A stretch of DNA of 64,000 nucleotides from Acidobacteriota bacterium (GTDB lineage Bacteria > Acidobacteriota > Blastocatellia > Pyrinomonadales > Pyrinomonadaceae), in NCBI GenBank assembly GCA_019239425.1, contig JAFAZX010000018.1, forward strand, positions 41,505 to 105,504, written 5' to 3'. Positions within the stretch are counted from its first letter, which is position 1. Each line of letters opens with the position of its first letter. Below, piece after piece: positions 43,601-52,087 of this stretch. The translations under genes were made by a program, and so were the position numbers. The notes under the pieces are model-generated. The model saw only the letters and a program-made list of their open reading frames with translations. It was not told where the DNA came from and searched no databases.

Positions 43601-44714
43601 GACCGCGATCCCCGCCTTCGACTTCACCACGAGCGACGGCGAGTCCTTCTCCTGCCTCTTCCTTGAGATATGGGCCTCCGAGACCTACGACTGCCGGCGG
43701 CAGTACGTCGGTGAGGAGAACGCCTTCCGCTTCGCGCGCGCCCTCTCGCGGAAGCTCTGGAAGTGGAGGTACGTTAACGAGGACAAGGACACGACGAGCC
43801 TGCTCCGCGCGCTCGTGCAGGAGAAGGGCAAGAGTCTCACCGACCTGCTCTATGACCGGAAGCACGGGGCGACGCCGGATAAGAAGGTGACCGGCTACTC
43901 GCTCGAGCTCTACAAGTCCTGGCTGCTGCTGACCGAGGTGCTCGACTTCAAGGAGCTGGCCAACACGCCGAACTACCTCTCCTTCGGCTTCCCGCGGCAG
44001 CGGCAGGCGAACCCGCAGGCGGTCGCCGCGCACCACTGGTATCAGAGCGCGTGCGACCTGATCGACCAGACCGGCTCGGCGGAGGGCCTGGTGGCCGCGC
44101 GCCTGCCCGGACACTTCTCGGTGCGCGGCGACTGGTTCCTCAGCGTGGCGGGCGGCAGCCGCTCCGGCCGGCTCGCGCACAGGGCCTTCGACCTGCTCAG
44201 CAGCCGGCGCGCGAACATCAAGCGGCTCCAGCTCGGGCTGGGCCTGCCCGTCAGGCGGATCGTGGACGACGACGACGACCTCATCAACGTCCGCACGCGG
44301 CTGGTCTCGACCGACCAGACGACGGGGAGGCTCGACAACGTCTCGTACCTCGACTTCCTGGCGATCAGGGGGCAGACGCTTAAGGGCAGGTACGAGCGGC
44401 AGGGGCTGGGCGAGGAGTTCTACTGGCTCTGGCGCAGCAGCCTCTACGGCTACGCGCGCTATTCGAGGGTCTGGCAGAAGTGGCTCAACCGCATGGCGGG
44501 CTGGTGGAACACCATCTACACGCGCCACAAGACCGGCTGGACGCCCGGCTTCGAGGTCTACCAGCAGATCAACAACTACCTCTACCCCGACCCCGACAAA
44601 CCCCGCATCGACGACCCCGCCTTCTTCGAGAAGTACGAGAGCTGGCGCGACTTCCCGCGCTTCAGGGACATCCTGCTGACCGAGCTTCAGCAGGTGAGCT
44701 TCGGCAGCCGCTGA
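40617..44714 (+). CDS. Giant KaiC/RecA-like protein (1365 aa), function unknown
   Basis: The N-terminal 270 residues are a KaiC-type RecA ATPase: FGIESLDKLIG, Walker A GPDGTGKS at 49-56, VLYISTD (strand after), and LVLLDAVEG (Walker B region, about 198). A second, degenerate copy begins near 382 (FGIPYLDTILGG) with a loop GDALTSKG in place of a Walker A, and LVIDTQSGK near 637. The last ~700 residues have no recognisable motif and no signal or membrane segment. The gene follows the PilT-like gene by one base. The pair may form a two-ATPase complex. I know no named system with this composition, but no search was possible. Confidence 0.7.
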   Translation: MPKTLRFGIESLDKLIGPDLGLNIVRVVKGEGGKEKVDSGATTSICLKGPDGTGKSVLALHLAARYMADCGEEYGAKAKKLPKVLYISTDLTHSMAQTVWDNFDLRRPTRRGEPFGTHERMRREGLARRKVQPAPVAETLELLERTPGQMSRVLSGESLYAIYFVDLAQTTAGDDWGFLHKLLSVLEQRDASLPRDLVLLDAVEGFETMVGDLNAFGDKSTRRSRIAQVMRLAAKKCHLLFVVEEVRHERLPEEFVTDAVIRLRNVEINGYLRRTVEVEKTRGQTHARGQHPFVIRDGNGSTTGDMQYENYDDPRVYKAGMEPGAKSLPPPEGGRAGGKKPAKDKGRTQSYVQVFPSINKLSRELMEQRGERKMEPEPDKYAAFGIPYLDTILGGEGDLGRSPDGSDTRGLPCSSVTALIGDALTSKGVLGRAFLSRTFFHFACALAERVKGAGLVPRGRAAPGQARPDGKLRKDFRGGVEAEAGKMLEEGFLPGVALMMTTQDKHVESLSREFIRWLNPKSLFNVKGRAYFSEDFEQVLKLLIERKTICRRLEVHDMSSPVLAHVFKRNIEAAQIKLLGRERFEQMNVDDRFRESWRIRMVIDDFNAFRNTFPDIHNDPLLVPFLLFQIGREGISTLVIDTQSGKPDIALAERFESSLREAADYRLYTWRIPFYGETRIAITAIPPLSTNSRGLIRELKGQGMHGLTRTDEDREDMQLTVDPHFELYAGLERGLPHPVPLEVRLFTSSRTLGRYIEEENVFFKEMFVPNAPRTDVIVGFDPPDYEALREFCYLQRDTRLNHTLVFQVDEFWLTWLTRLSRSRKSNVLQRQWQYLDTVTVDGNGQPDPAADAYHLFQETQPYDPPPDEGGVRGGQSPESARRGELRRRDFYDDERLEYGFGQAARKDAADFEEVDRVPFLWDFAFLLCRENLWEEYLAGETSTNKAGRRVNVEEVWANIRKAKYVYGPRREKGVSWLNFLGACKEVAEYHSARTSTAIPAFDFTTSDGESFSCLFLEIWASETYDCRRQYVGEENAFRFARALSRKLWKWRYVNEDKDTTSLLRALVQEKGKSLTDLLYDRKHGATPDKKVTGYSLELYKSWLLLTEVLDFKELANTPNYLSFGFPRQRQANPQAVAAHHWYQSACDLIDQTGSAEGLVAARLPGHFSVRGDWFLSVAGGSRSGRLAHRAFDLLSSRRANIKRLQLGLGLPVRRIVDDDDDLINVRTRLVSTDQTTGRLDNVSYLDFLAIRGQTLKGRYERQGLGEEFYWLWRSSLYGYARYSRVWQKWLNRMAGWWNTIYTRHKTGWTPGFEVYQQINNYLYPDPDKPRIDDPAFFEKYESWRDFPRFRDILLTELQQVSFGSR

Positions 44715-44730
44715 GGCGCGCGCGCCCACA

Positions 44731-44782
44731 CGACACGGCGAGGCGGCGGACGGCTCGCGTCGCCGCCTCGCCCTGAGTGTCG
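44731..44782. terminator. Large hairpin between convergent genes
   Basis: CGACAC (44731-44736) and GGCGAGGCGGCG (44737-44748) pair with CGCCGCCTCGCC (44761-44772) and GTGTCG (44777-44782), giving 18 paired bases with one small interior gap and a 12-base loop. It is placed between the 3' ends of the KaiC-like gene and the peroxiredoxin gene. There is no T-run, so it may be a pause or RNA-stability element rather than a classical terminator. Confidence 0.6.
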
Positions 44783-44792
44783 GGCGTGCGGC

Positions 44793-45392
<600 letters not shown>

Positions 45393-45430
45393 TGAATCGA
45401 CCTCCTCTTAATCGAGGATACTATCACGTA

Positions 45431-45460
45431 TTGACAGGCGCGGGCCGTCGCCGCTAACCT
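45431..45460 (+). promoter_or_regulatory. Candidate promoter of the phenylalanine hydroxylase leader
   Basis: TTGACA (45431-45436), 18-base spacer, TAACCT (45455-45460). The same -10 form occurs in the formate dehydrogenase promoter at 48612-48640. Transcription would begin about 45467, some 27 bases before the leader peptide ATG. Confidence 0.55.
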
Positions 45461-45493
45461 GTGGGCGCGGCGGGCGGGTGTGCCGGCCGCGCA

Positions 45494-45607
45494 ATGAAGA
45501 TGGTCAGTCAAACGAACAGAGCCTATCGCCACTACTATTATTACGGCTCGCTCTCCGCGAGGGGGGACGGGGCGGCGATGGGCTGTCCGGGTGTGACGAC
45601 GATCTAG
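45494..45607 (+). CDS. Tyrosine-rich leader peptide of an attenuator
   Basis: A 37-residue open frame starts MKMVSQTNRAYRHYYYYGS and ends GCPGVTTI at a TAG (45605-45607). It has five Tyr codons within seven positions, four of them consecutive (TAC TAT TAT TAC, 45533-45544). This is the form of an amino-acid-sensing leader peptide. It lies between the promoter at 45431-45460 and the terminator hairpin at 45630-45683, ahead of phenylalanine hydroxylase, the enzyme that makes tyrosine. A weak point is the absence of a strong AGGAG before the ATG. Too short to be found by usual gene callers. Confidence 0.7.
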   Translation: MKMVSQTNRAYRHYYYYGSLSARGDGAAMGCPGVTTI

Positions 45608-45629
45608 CACCACCCGAGAACAGGATTCC

Positions 45630-45683
45630 AGAGAACCGGCCACCATCCTTCCGACGCGGGAGGGGGTGGCCGGTTCTCTTTGT
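45630..45683 (+). terminator. Attenuator terminator before phenylalanine hydroxylase
   Basis: AGAGAACCGGCCACC (45630-45644) is perfectly complementary to GGTGGCCGGTTCTCT (45665-45679); inside, CCTTCC and GGGAGG can also pair. A T-rich TTGTC follows. A second copy of GAGAAC at 45616-45621 could compete for GTTCTC, and CGGGTG (45588-45593) can pair with CACCCG (45611-45616), which would give alternative folds. It ends about 37 bases before the hydroxylase start, as expected of a transcription attenuator. Confidence 0.7.
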
Positions 45684-45719
45684 CTCCGCCGCGCCGCGGC
45701 GGAAGTTGAGCGAGGCTTT

Positions 45720-46622
45720 ATGACGACTACGACATTTCCGGAGCACACGCTTCTGCAAGACCACGCGGACGCGCGCGCGGTCGCCGCCGAGACAGAGGCG
45801 ACCGAGGCGACGGCGGACAGGAACTCCATCGTTCGGCTCGACCCAGACCACCCGGGCTTTCGTGACGAAGAGTACCGCGCCCGGCGCAACCGCATCGCGC
45901 GCATCGCCCGCGAGTACGTGCCGGGCGCGCAAATCCCCGACGCCCCTTACACCCCCGAGGAGCACGGCGTGTGGCGCGCCGTCTGGGAGGCCCTGGGGCC
46001 GGCGCACGCGCGCCACGCCTGCGCCGAATACCTCGAATGCGTGAGGCGACTCGAACTGCCAAGTGAGCGCATCCCGCAGATGCGCGAGGTGAGCGCGCGC
46101 GTCGAGGCGCTCAGCGGCTTCCGCCTGGAGCCGGTCGCGGGGCTGGTCGAGCCGCGCGTCTTCCTTGAGTCGCTGGCGAACGGCGTCTTCCTCTCGACGC
46201 AGTACATACGCCACCACTCGACGCCGCTCTACACGCCCGAGCCGGACGTGGTGCACGAGATCGTCGGCCACGCCGTCACCCTGGCGAGCGAGCGCCTGGC
46301 CGAGCTGAACCGTCTGGTCGGCCGCGCGGTGCGCGCGACCGATTCCGCCGAAGAGCTGGAAAGGCTGTCGCGCGTCTACTGGTTCACCGCCGAGTTCGGC
46401 GTCCTGCGCGAAGGCGGTGGGGTGAAGGCTTACGGCACGGGCCTGCTCTCGTCGGCGGGCGAGTTGGAGGCGATGCACTCGGCGGAGCTGCGCCCGCTCG
46501 ACCTCGAAGCGGCGTCGCGGCAGGAGTACGACCCCACGCACTTCCAGCCGGTGCTATTCTGCGCCGATTCTTTCGAGTCGATGTATGATGCGCTCCGGGA
46601 GTACCTCTTAAGCCGGTCGTGA
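45720..46622 (+). CDS. phhA: Phenylalanine 4-hydroxylase (bacterial monomeric type)
   Basis: The 300-residue enzyme converts phenylalanine to tyrosine using iron and tetrahydropterin. The facial triad is visible: His179 and His184 in VVHEIVGH and Glu225 in YWFTAEFG, with the usual ~45-residue spacing. Other family marks are HYRHHSTPLYTPEPD-like QYIRHHSTPLYTPEPD and KAYGTGLLSS. It lacks the N-terminal ACT domain of animal enzymes. The ATG is at 45720 with a weak GCGAGG upstream. The Tyr-rich leader peptide and terminator before it suggest control by tyrosine supply, a role in tyrosine synthesis rather than phenylalanine breakdown. No pterin dehydratase gene is adjacent. Confidence 0.9.
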   Translation: MTTTTFPEHTLLQDHADARAVAAETEATEATADRNSIVRLDPDHPGFRDEEYRARRNRIARIAREYVPGAQIPDAPYTPEEHGVWRAVWEALGPAHARHACAEYLECVRRLELPSERIPQMREVSARVEALSGFRLEPVAGLVEPRVFLESLANGVFLSTQYIRHHSTPLYTPEPDVVHEIVGHAVTLASERLAELNRLVGRAVRATDSAEELERLSRVYWFTAEFGVLREGGGVKAYGTGLLSSAGELEAMHSAELRPLDLEAASRQEYDPTHFQPVLFCADSFESMYDALREYLLSRS

Positions 46623-46640
46623 AGCGGGGGAGTGCCTTGT

Positions 46641-47756
46641 ATGAAGAAGACGGTGCGTCCGGGTCGTTCGCTGTCACTCGTGTGTCTGCTGCTGGCGCTG
46701 ACCCGCCTCGCCGCGGCGCAGGCCGCGACCCAACCCGCGGCGAGGAACTACCCGGAGCCCGCGCAGGGCGACTACCGTGTCCGCGACTTCAAGTTCAAGT
46801 CCGGCGAGACGCTGCCGGAGCTGAGGCTGCACTACGCGACGCTCGGCGCGCCCGTTCGGGACGGGCGGGGCCTGGTGCGCAACGCCGTGCTCGTCATGCA
46901 CGGGACGGGCGGGGCGGGCGCTAACTTCCTCACGCCGCAGTTCGCGGGCGTGCTCTTCGGGCCGGGCCAACTCCTCGACGCGACGAAGTATTTCATTATC
47001 CTGCCCGACGGCATCGGCCACGGCGGTTCGAGCAAGCCCTCGGACGGACTTCACGCGCGCTTCCCGCACTACACCTATGACGACATGGTGCGCGCGCAGT
47101 ATCAACTGTTGACGGAGAAGCTCGGCGTCAACCACCTGCGGCTCGTGATGGGCACGTCGATGGGCGGGATGCAGACCTGGGTCTGGGGCGAGACCTACCC
47201 GGACTTCATGGACGCGCTGATGCCCTTAGCGAGCCTGCCCGTCGAGATCGCGGGGCGCAACCGCGTCATGCGCCGCATGATCCTCGACGCGATTCAGAAC
47301 GACCCCGCGTGGGCCGGCGGCGACTACAAGGAGCAGCCGAAGGAGGGGTTGAGCGCGGCCGTCAACATCCTCCTGATGATGACGAGCAGCCCCTTGCAGT
47401 GGCAGAAGCAGGCGCCGACGCGCGCGGCGGCCGACAAGTTTTACGAGGAGCGCCTGAAGGCGCAGCTCGCGCGCGCGGACGCCAACGACATGCTCTACCA
47501 GTTCGACTCGTCGCGCGAGTACGACCCTTCGCCGAAGTTAGAAATGATTAGAGCGCCGCTCGTCGCCGTCAACTCGGCCGACGACCTCGTCAACCCGCCG
47601 GAGCTGGGCATCATGGAGCGCGAGATCAAAAGGGTGAAGCGCGGCCGCTACGTCCTCATCCCCACGAGCGACGAGACGCGCGGCCACGGCACGCACTCCC
47701 TCCCGGCCGTCTGGCAGAAACACCTCGCGGCGCTCCTCGAAGAATCGTCGAGATGA
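46641..47756 (+). CDS. Secreted MetX-like alpha/beta hydrolase
   Basis: The 371-residue protein has a Sec signal peptide (LSLVCLLLALTRLAAAQA, residues about 10-28), then the homoserine O-acetyltransferase-like alpha/beta hydrolase fold: LRLHYATLGAP, VLVMHGTGGAG (oxyanion loop), nucleophile Ser in VMGTSMGGMQTW, acid Asp in NSADDLVNPPE and base His in TRGHGTHSL. The helical lid is present. A secreted member is unlikely to work in methionine synthesis, so it is probably an esterase or acyltransferase of unknown substrate. GGGGGAG lies 9 bases before the ATG. It follows phhA closely (18 bases) and overlaps the FdhE start as ATGA. Confidence 0.8.
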   Translation: MKKTVRPGRSLSLVCLLLALTRLAAAQAATQPAARNYPEPAQGDYRVRDFKFKSGETLPELRLHYATLGAPVRDGRGLVRNAVLVMHGTGGAGANFLTPQFAGVLFGPGQLLDATKYFIILPDGIGHGGSSKPSDGLHARFPHYTYDDMVRAQYQLLTEKLGVNHLRLVMGTSMGGMQTWVWGETYPDFMDALMPLASLPVEIAGRNRVMRRMILDAIQNDPAWAGGDYKEQPKEGLSAAVNILLMMTSSPLQWQKQAPTRAAADKFYEERLKAQLARADANDMLYQFDSSREYDPSPKLEMIRAPLVAVNSADDLVNPPELGIMEREIKRVKRGRYVLIPTSDETRGHGTHSLPAVWQKHLAALLEESSR

Positions 47757-48571
47757 GTATGTCCTGGGAAGCTGCAAAGGGCGGCGGACATTGGTGGGAC
47801 GCGGCCATCCGCAGGGCGGAGCACCTCGCCGCGAACGCGGACGCGACGAAGGAGCTGCTGACCTTCTACGCGGAGCTTCTGCGCGCGCAGAAAGAGATTT
47901 ACGACTTCCTACGCTCCCGCCAAGGGTGGCTCCCTTCCGGCGTACTTGGGGATGACCTGGCCGTAGTCCGCGAGGCTCTGCCGTGGCTGCTCAGGGCCGT
48001 CGAATCAAATGGCCCCGCGCCTCTTGCGGAAGAGTCTCGCGCCCTCGCACGGGCGGGCGTCGAAGAGGTCGGCCGCGTCATTCTCGAAGAGTGGCGCGCG
48101 CCGACGGGCACGCGCTTCTTCGCGAAGGCGCTCTTGCAGCCTTACGCGCGCTGGCTGGCGGAGTCGGGCGGACATCCTCTTGATAGGGATTTGGAACGAG
48201 GCGCGGGCCGCTGCCCTTTCTGCGGCGGAAGGGCGCAGGTCGGCCTGCTCCGCACGAGGGAGCCTTCCGCGGACGGCGGCGGGCGCGAGCTGCTCTGCGC
48301 GACGTGCCTGAACGTGTGGCCGTTCGGCCGCGTCCTCTGCGCCAACTGCGGCGAGCAGCGCCCGGCGCAGTTGGGCTACTTTCACACGCCGGAATACGAA
48401 CACATCCGGATAGAGGCCTGCGACACCTGCAAGCACTACCTCAAAGGCGTCGACCTGACGCGGCTCGGCCTCGCCGTCCCGCTCGTGGACGAAGTCGCCG
48501 CCGCCCCGCTCGACGTGTGGGCGCACGAGCACGGCTACGCGAAGGTCGAGCTGAACCTCGTGGGGCTGTAA
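47753..48571 (+). CDS. fdhE: Formate dehydrogenase accessory protein FdhE
   Basis: The 272-residue cytosolic protein has the rubredoxin-like Zn/Fe-binding C-terminus of FdhE: CPFCGG (about residue 155), LCATCLNVW, LCANCGEQRP and ACDTCKHYLKG. FdhE is needed for maturation of Tat-exported formate dehydrogenases. The N-terminal half is helical. The ATG overlaps the upstream hydrolase stop as ATGA. The dehydrogenase genes follow 134 bases later. Confidence 0.9.
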   Translation: MSMSWEAAKGGGHWWDAAIRRAEHLAANADATKELLTFYAELLRAQKEIYDFLRSRQGWLPSGVLGDDLAVVREALPWLLRAVESNGPAPLAEESRALARAGVEEVGRVILEEWRAPTGTRFFAKALLQPYARWLAESGGHPLDRDLERGAGRCPFCGGRAQVGLLRTREPSADGGGRELLCATCLNVWPFGRVLCANCGEQRPAQLGYFHTPEYEHIRIEACDTCKHYLKGVDLTRLGLAVPLVDEVAAAPLDVWAHEHGYAKVELNLVGL

Positions 48572-48611
48572 GCAGCCCTTCTACTTTTAGCCTCCCGGCT
48601 CAAAGAATGCC

Positions 48612-48640
48612 TTGACACGCACACACGCGAGGCATAACCT
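48612..48640 (+). promoter_or_regulatory. Candidate promoter of the formate dehydrogenase genes
   Basis: TTGACA (48612-48617), 17-base spacer, TAACCT (48635-48640), 65 bases before the fdnG ATG. Confidence 0.6.
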
Positions 48641-48705
48641 TCACCCGTCGCCTAACCACATATCGCCCACACTGACGACGCCTGCCTTCGGAGGAGTTGA
48701 ACGGC

Positions 48706-51700
48706 ATGGATCGCAGAACCTTCATCAAGACGACCGTCGCCGGGGGCGCCGCCGTCTCGGCCTTCGGCTTCAACCTCGCGCCGGTGCGCGCGCAGACGCA
48801 AGCGCTCAAGATCGCGCGCACCACCGAGACGCGCTCGACCTGCCCCTACTGCTCCGTGAGCTGCGGCGTCATCATCCACACGCTCGGCGACAAGGCCAAG
48901 AACGCCATCCCGCAGGTCGTCCACGTCGAGGGCGACCCCGACCACCCGATCAACCGCGGCACGCTCTGCCCGAAGGGCGCCTCGCTCGAACAGGACATCC
49001 TCAACGAGCGCCGCCTGCTCAAGCCGCAGGTGCGCCGCCCCGGCTCCGACCGCTGGGAGGACATCTCCTGGGAGCAGGCGTTCGACGAGATCGCGCGCAA
49101 GGTTAAAGACACGCGCGACCAGACGTTCGTCGAGAAGGACGAGAAGGGCTTGACGGTCAACCGCTGCGAGGGCATCGGGTGGATCGGCGGCTGCACGGAC
49201 ACGAACGAGCTGAATTACCTTGCGGTCAAGGCGATGCGCGGGATGGGGGCCTGCTACTTCGAGACGCAGGCCCGCGTTTGACACGGGCCGACGGTCTCCA
49301 GTTTGGGGCCCACCTTCGGACGCGGCGCGATGACCAACGGCTGGATCGACATCAAGAACACCGACATGATGTTGATCATGGGTGGGAACCCGGCCGAGAA
49401 CCACCCCTGCGGCTTCAAGTGGCCGGTCGAGGCGAAGCTCCGCCGCAACGCGAAGATGATCGTGGTCGACCCGCGCTTCACGCGCACGGCGTCGCAGGCC
49501 GACCTCTTCCTGCAAATCCGCGCCGGTTCGGACATCGCCTTCCTCGGCGGCCTCATCAACTACGCGATCCAGAACAACCGCATCGCGCGCGACTACGTCC
49601 TCCACTACACCAACGCGGCCTTCGTCGTGAAGGAGGGCTTCAAGCTGCCCGACGACGGCCTCTTCTCCGGCTTCGACGCGCAGGGCGCGACCTACGACAA
49701 GGCGACCTGGAACTACGAGGCGGGCGGGAACGTCGGGCCGAAGGAGGCGCAGGCGACGGGCGCGGGCTCGTCCGGCGGCACGACCTCAGCCTCCGGCGGC
49801 AGGACTTCGAGCGAGACGACGGGGGGACAACAAAAGGCGGGAGAGGAGCCGGCGAAGAGCTTCGAGAACAAGTCGCCGCACGTCTCTTCCAAGCCTTCGA
49901 CGCCGCCCGACAAGGGGCAGTCGGCCGCGGGCGGGCAGATGAACGCGCAGACGGGCGGCGGTCACCAGGCCGCCGGCCCGGTCGGCGCGGCGGCGCAGGG
50001 CGGCCCCAACCCGCCGCCGCAGCTTCCGCCCAACACGGCTTACGACCTCTCGCTCCAACACGAGCGCTGCGTCTTCCAACTGCTCAAGAAGCAGTACGAG
50101 CGCTACACGCCGGAGATGGTCGAGCGCATCACCGGAATTCCGAAAGAACAGTTCCTGAAGGCCGCGGAACTCTTCACCTCCGTCCGCAAGGACGGCGACA
50201 TGAAGAAGGCCGGGACGATCATCTACGCCGTCGGCTGGACGCAGCACACCTTCGGCACGCAGATCATCCGCACCGCGGCCATCCTCCAACTGCTCCTGGG
50301 GAACGTCGGCCGAGCGGGCGGCGGCGTCAACGCCCTGCGCGGCCACTCCAACATCCAGGGCGCGACCGACATGGGCGGCGTCTTCGACGTCTTCCCCGGC
50401 TACCTCAAGGTTCCGGCTCCGACCGACACAGACCTCGCCACTTACTTGAAGCGCACGACGCCCACACCTTCGAAGCCCGACGCCTGGGACTCTTACAACT
50501 ACTGGTCGAACACGCCGAAGTTCATGGTCTCGTTCCTCAAGGCGATGTACGGCGACGCCGCGAAGAAGGAGAACGACTTCGCCTACCACTTCCTCCCGAA
50601 GATAGACCGCAAGTATTCGTGGACGGAGATGTGGGACTACATGTACCGCGGCCAGGTCAAGGGACTCTTCGCCTTCGGCATGAACGGCGTCGCCATCGGC
50701 CCGAACTCGCGCAAGAACATCGAGGCGCTGAAGAGGGCCGACTGGCTGGTGGTGTGCGAGCTCTACGCCGAAGAGACGGCCGAATTTTGGAGCGCGCCCG
50801 GCATCACGAAGGAGGAGCAGAGGCAGATTCAGACGACCGTCTACCGCCTGCCCGGCGCGGGCTTCGCCGAGAAGGACGGGACGTTCGTCAACTCGGCGCG
50901 CTGGCTCCAGTGGAAGTACGTGGCTGTGCCGCCGCCCGGTCAGGCGAAGGTCGACCAGGAGATTCTTGCGCGCATCTTCCTCAAGGTGCGCGACCTCTAC
51001 CGGAAGGAGGGCGGCAAGTTCCCCGACGCGATTCTGAACCTCTCCTGGTCTTACACGACGCCCGAGAACCCCTCGCTCGCGGAGGTGGCGAAAGAGATTA
51101 ACGGCCGGGCCCTCGCAGACCTCACGGACGAGAAGCAGCCCGGCGTCACCGTCAAAGCGGGTCAGCAGCTCCCGGGCTTCGCGTGGCTCAGAGACGACGG
51201 CACGACCGCGTGCGGCAACTGGCTCTATTCGGGTTCGTGGACAGAGGCCGGGCCGCAGATGCAGCGGCGCGGCACCGAAGACCCTTCGGGACTCGGCGTC
51301 TTCCCGAACTGGGCCTGGTCCTGGCCCGCCAACCGGCGCGTGCTGTACAACCGCGCGTCGTGCGACCCGGCGGGGAAACCTTTCGACATGGAGCGCCGGC
51401 AGGTCTGGTGGGACGACGCGCAGCAGAAGTGGGTCGGCAACGACGTGCCCGACTTCAAGGCCGACTCGAACCCGCAAGACCACATGGGGCCGTTCATCAT
51501 GAACCCCGAAGGCGTCGGGCGCATCTTCGCGCCGCTCGCCGCCTTCGCCGACGGGCCGCTCCCCGAACACTACGAGCCGGTCGAGAGTCCCGTCGCCAAC
51601 CCCCTGCACCCGCAGCAGTCGAACAACCCCGTCGCCAAGAAGTACACGTCCGACATGGACAAGTACGGCACGCCCGCCGAGGGCTTCAACGTCGTCTGCA

Positions 51701-52086
51701 CGACCTACCGCCTGACCGAGCACTACCACTACTGGACGAAGAACAACCCGATGAACGTCCAGCTCGTGCCCGAGCCTTTCGTCGAAGTGCCCGCGCAGCT
51801 CGCCGACGAGATGGGGCTGCGCGGCGGCGAGAAGGTGAGGGTGACGAGCGCGCGCGGGCAGTACGTGGCGAAGGCGATGGTCACCCGCCGCATCAAGCCG
51901 ATGATGATCGACGGCAAGAAGACTTATCAAATCGGCATCCCGATCCACTGGGGCTACCGCGGCATCAAGGAGGATGAGGGCAAGACGGCGCTCGACCCCG
52001 CCAACCAGCTCTCGCCCGCGGCGATTGACCCGAACGCCTACACGCCGGAGTTCAAGGGCTTCCTCGTGAAGATCGAGAGGGCTTGA
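48706..52086 (+). CDS. fdnG: Formate dehydrogenase-N alpha subunit (selenocysteine)
   Basis: The frame of 1126 residues is whole if TGA at 49279-49281 is selenocysteine (residue 192), in QARV-U-HGPTVSSLGPTFG, the standard FdnG active site. A Tat signal (MDRRTFIKTTVAGGAAVSAF) precedes the 4Fe-4S site STCPYCSVSCG. Later molybdopterin motifs are GIPKEQFL, NVGRAGGGVNALRGHSNIQG and VAIGPNSRKNI. It oxidises formate at the periplasmic side with a bis-MGD Mo or W cofactor. GGAGGAG before the ATG sets the start. An odd, Gly/Ser/Gln/Pro-rich insertion of about 100 residues lies at about 340-445, between YDKATWNYEAGG and LQHERCVFQLLKK. Confidence 0.92.
49282..49311 (+). promoter_or_regulatory. Candidate SECIS element of fdnG
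   Basis: Right after the UGA, GGGCC (49285-49289) can pair with GGCCC (49307-49311), with an apical part including GGTCTCCAGTTT; CTCC/GGGG is a competing pairing. Position fits a bacterial SECIS, but the exact fold is uncertain by eye. Confidence 0.4.
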
Positions 52087-52087
52087 G

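Noticed and set aside
40629..44729. 1366-codon open frame on the minus strand opposite the KaiC-like gene
   Set aside because: Very long antisense frames are common in GC-rich DNA; this one has Leu/Val/Arg/Glu-biased composition, no motifs, and no promoter, while the plus strand has clear ATPase motifs.
49279..49281. In-frame TGA in fdnG read as a broken gene
   Set aside because: The codon sits at the Sec position of the formate dehydrogenase active site, both halves are complete, and FdhE plus beta and gamma subunits are adjacent.
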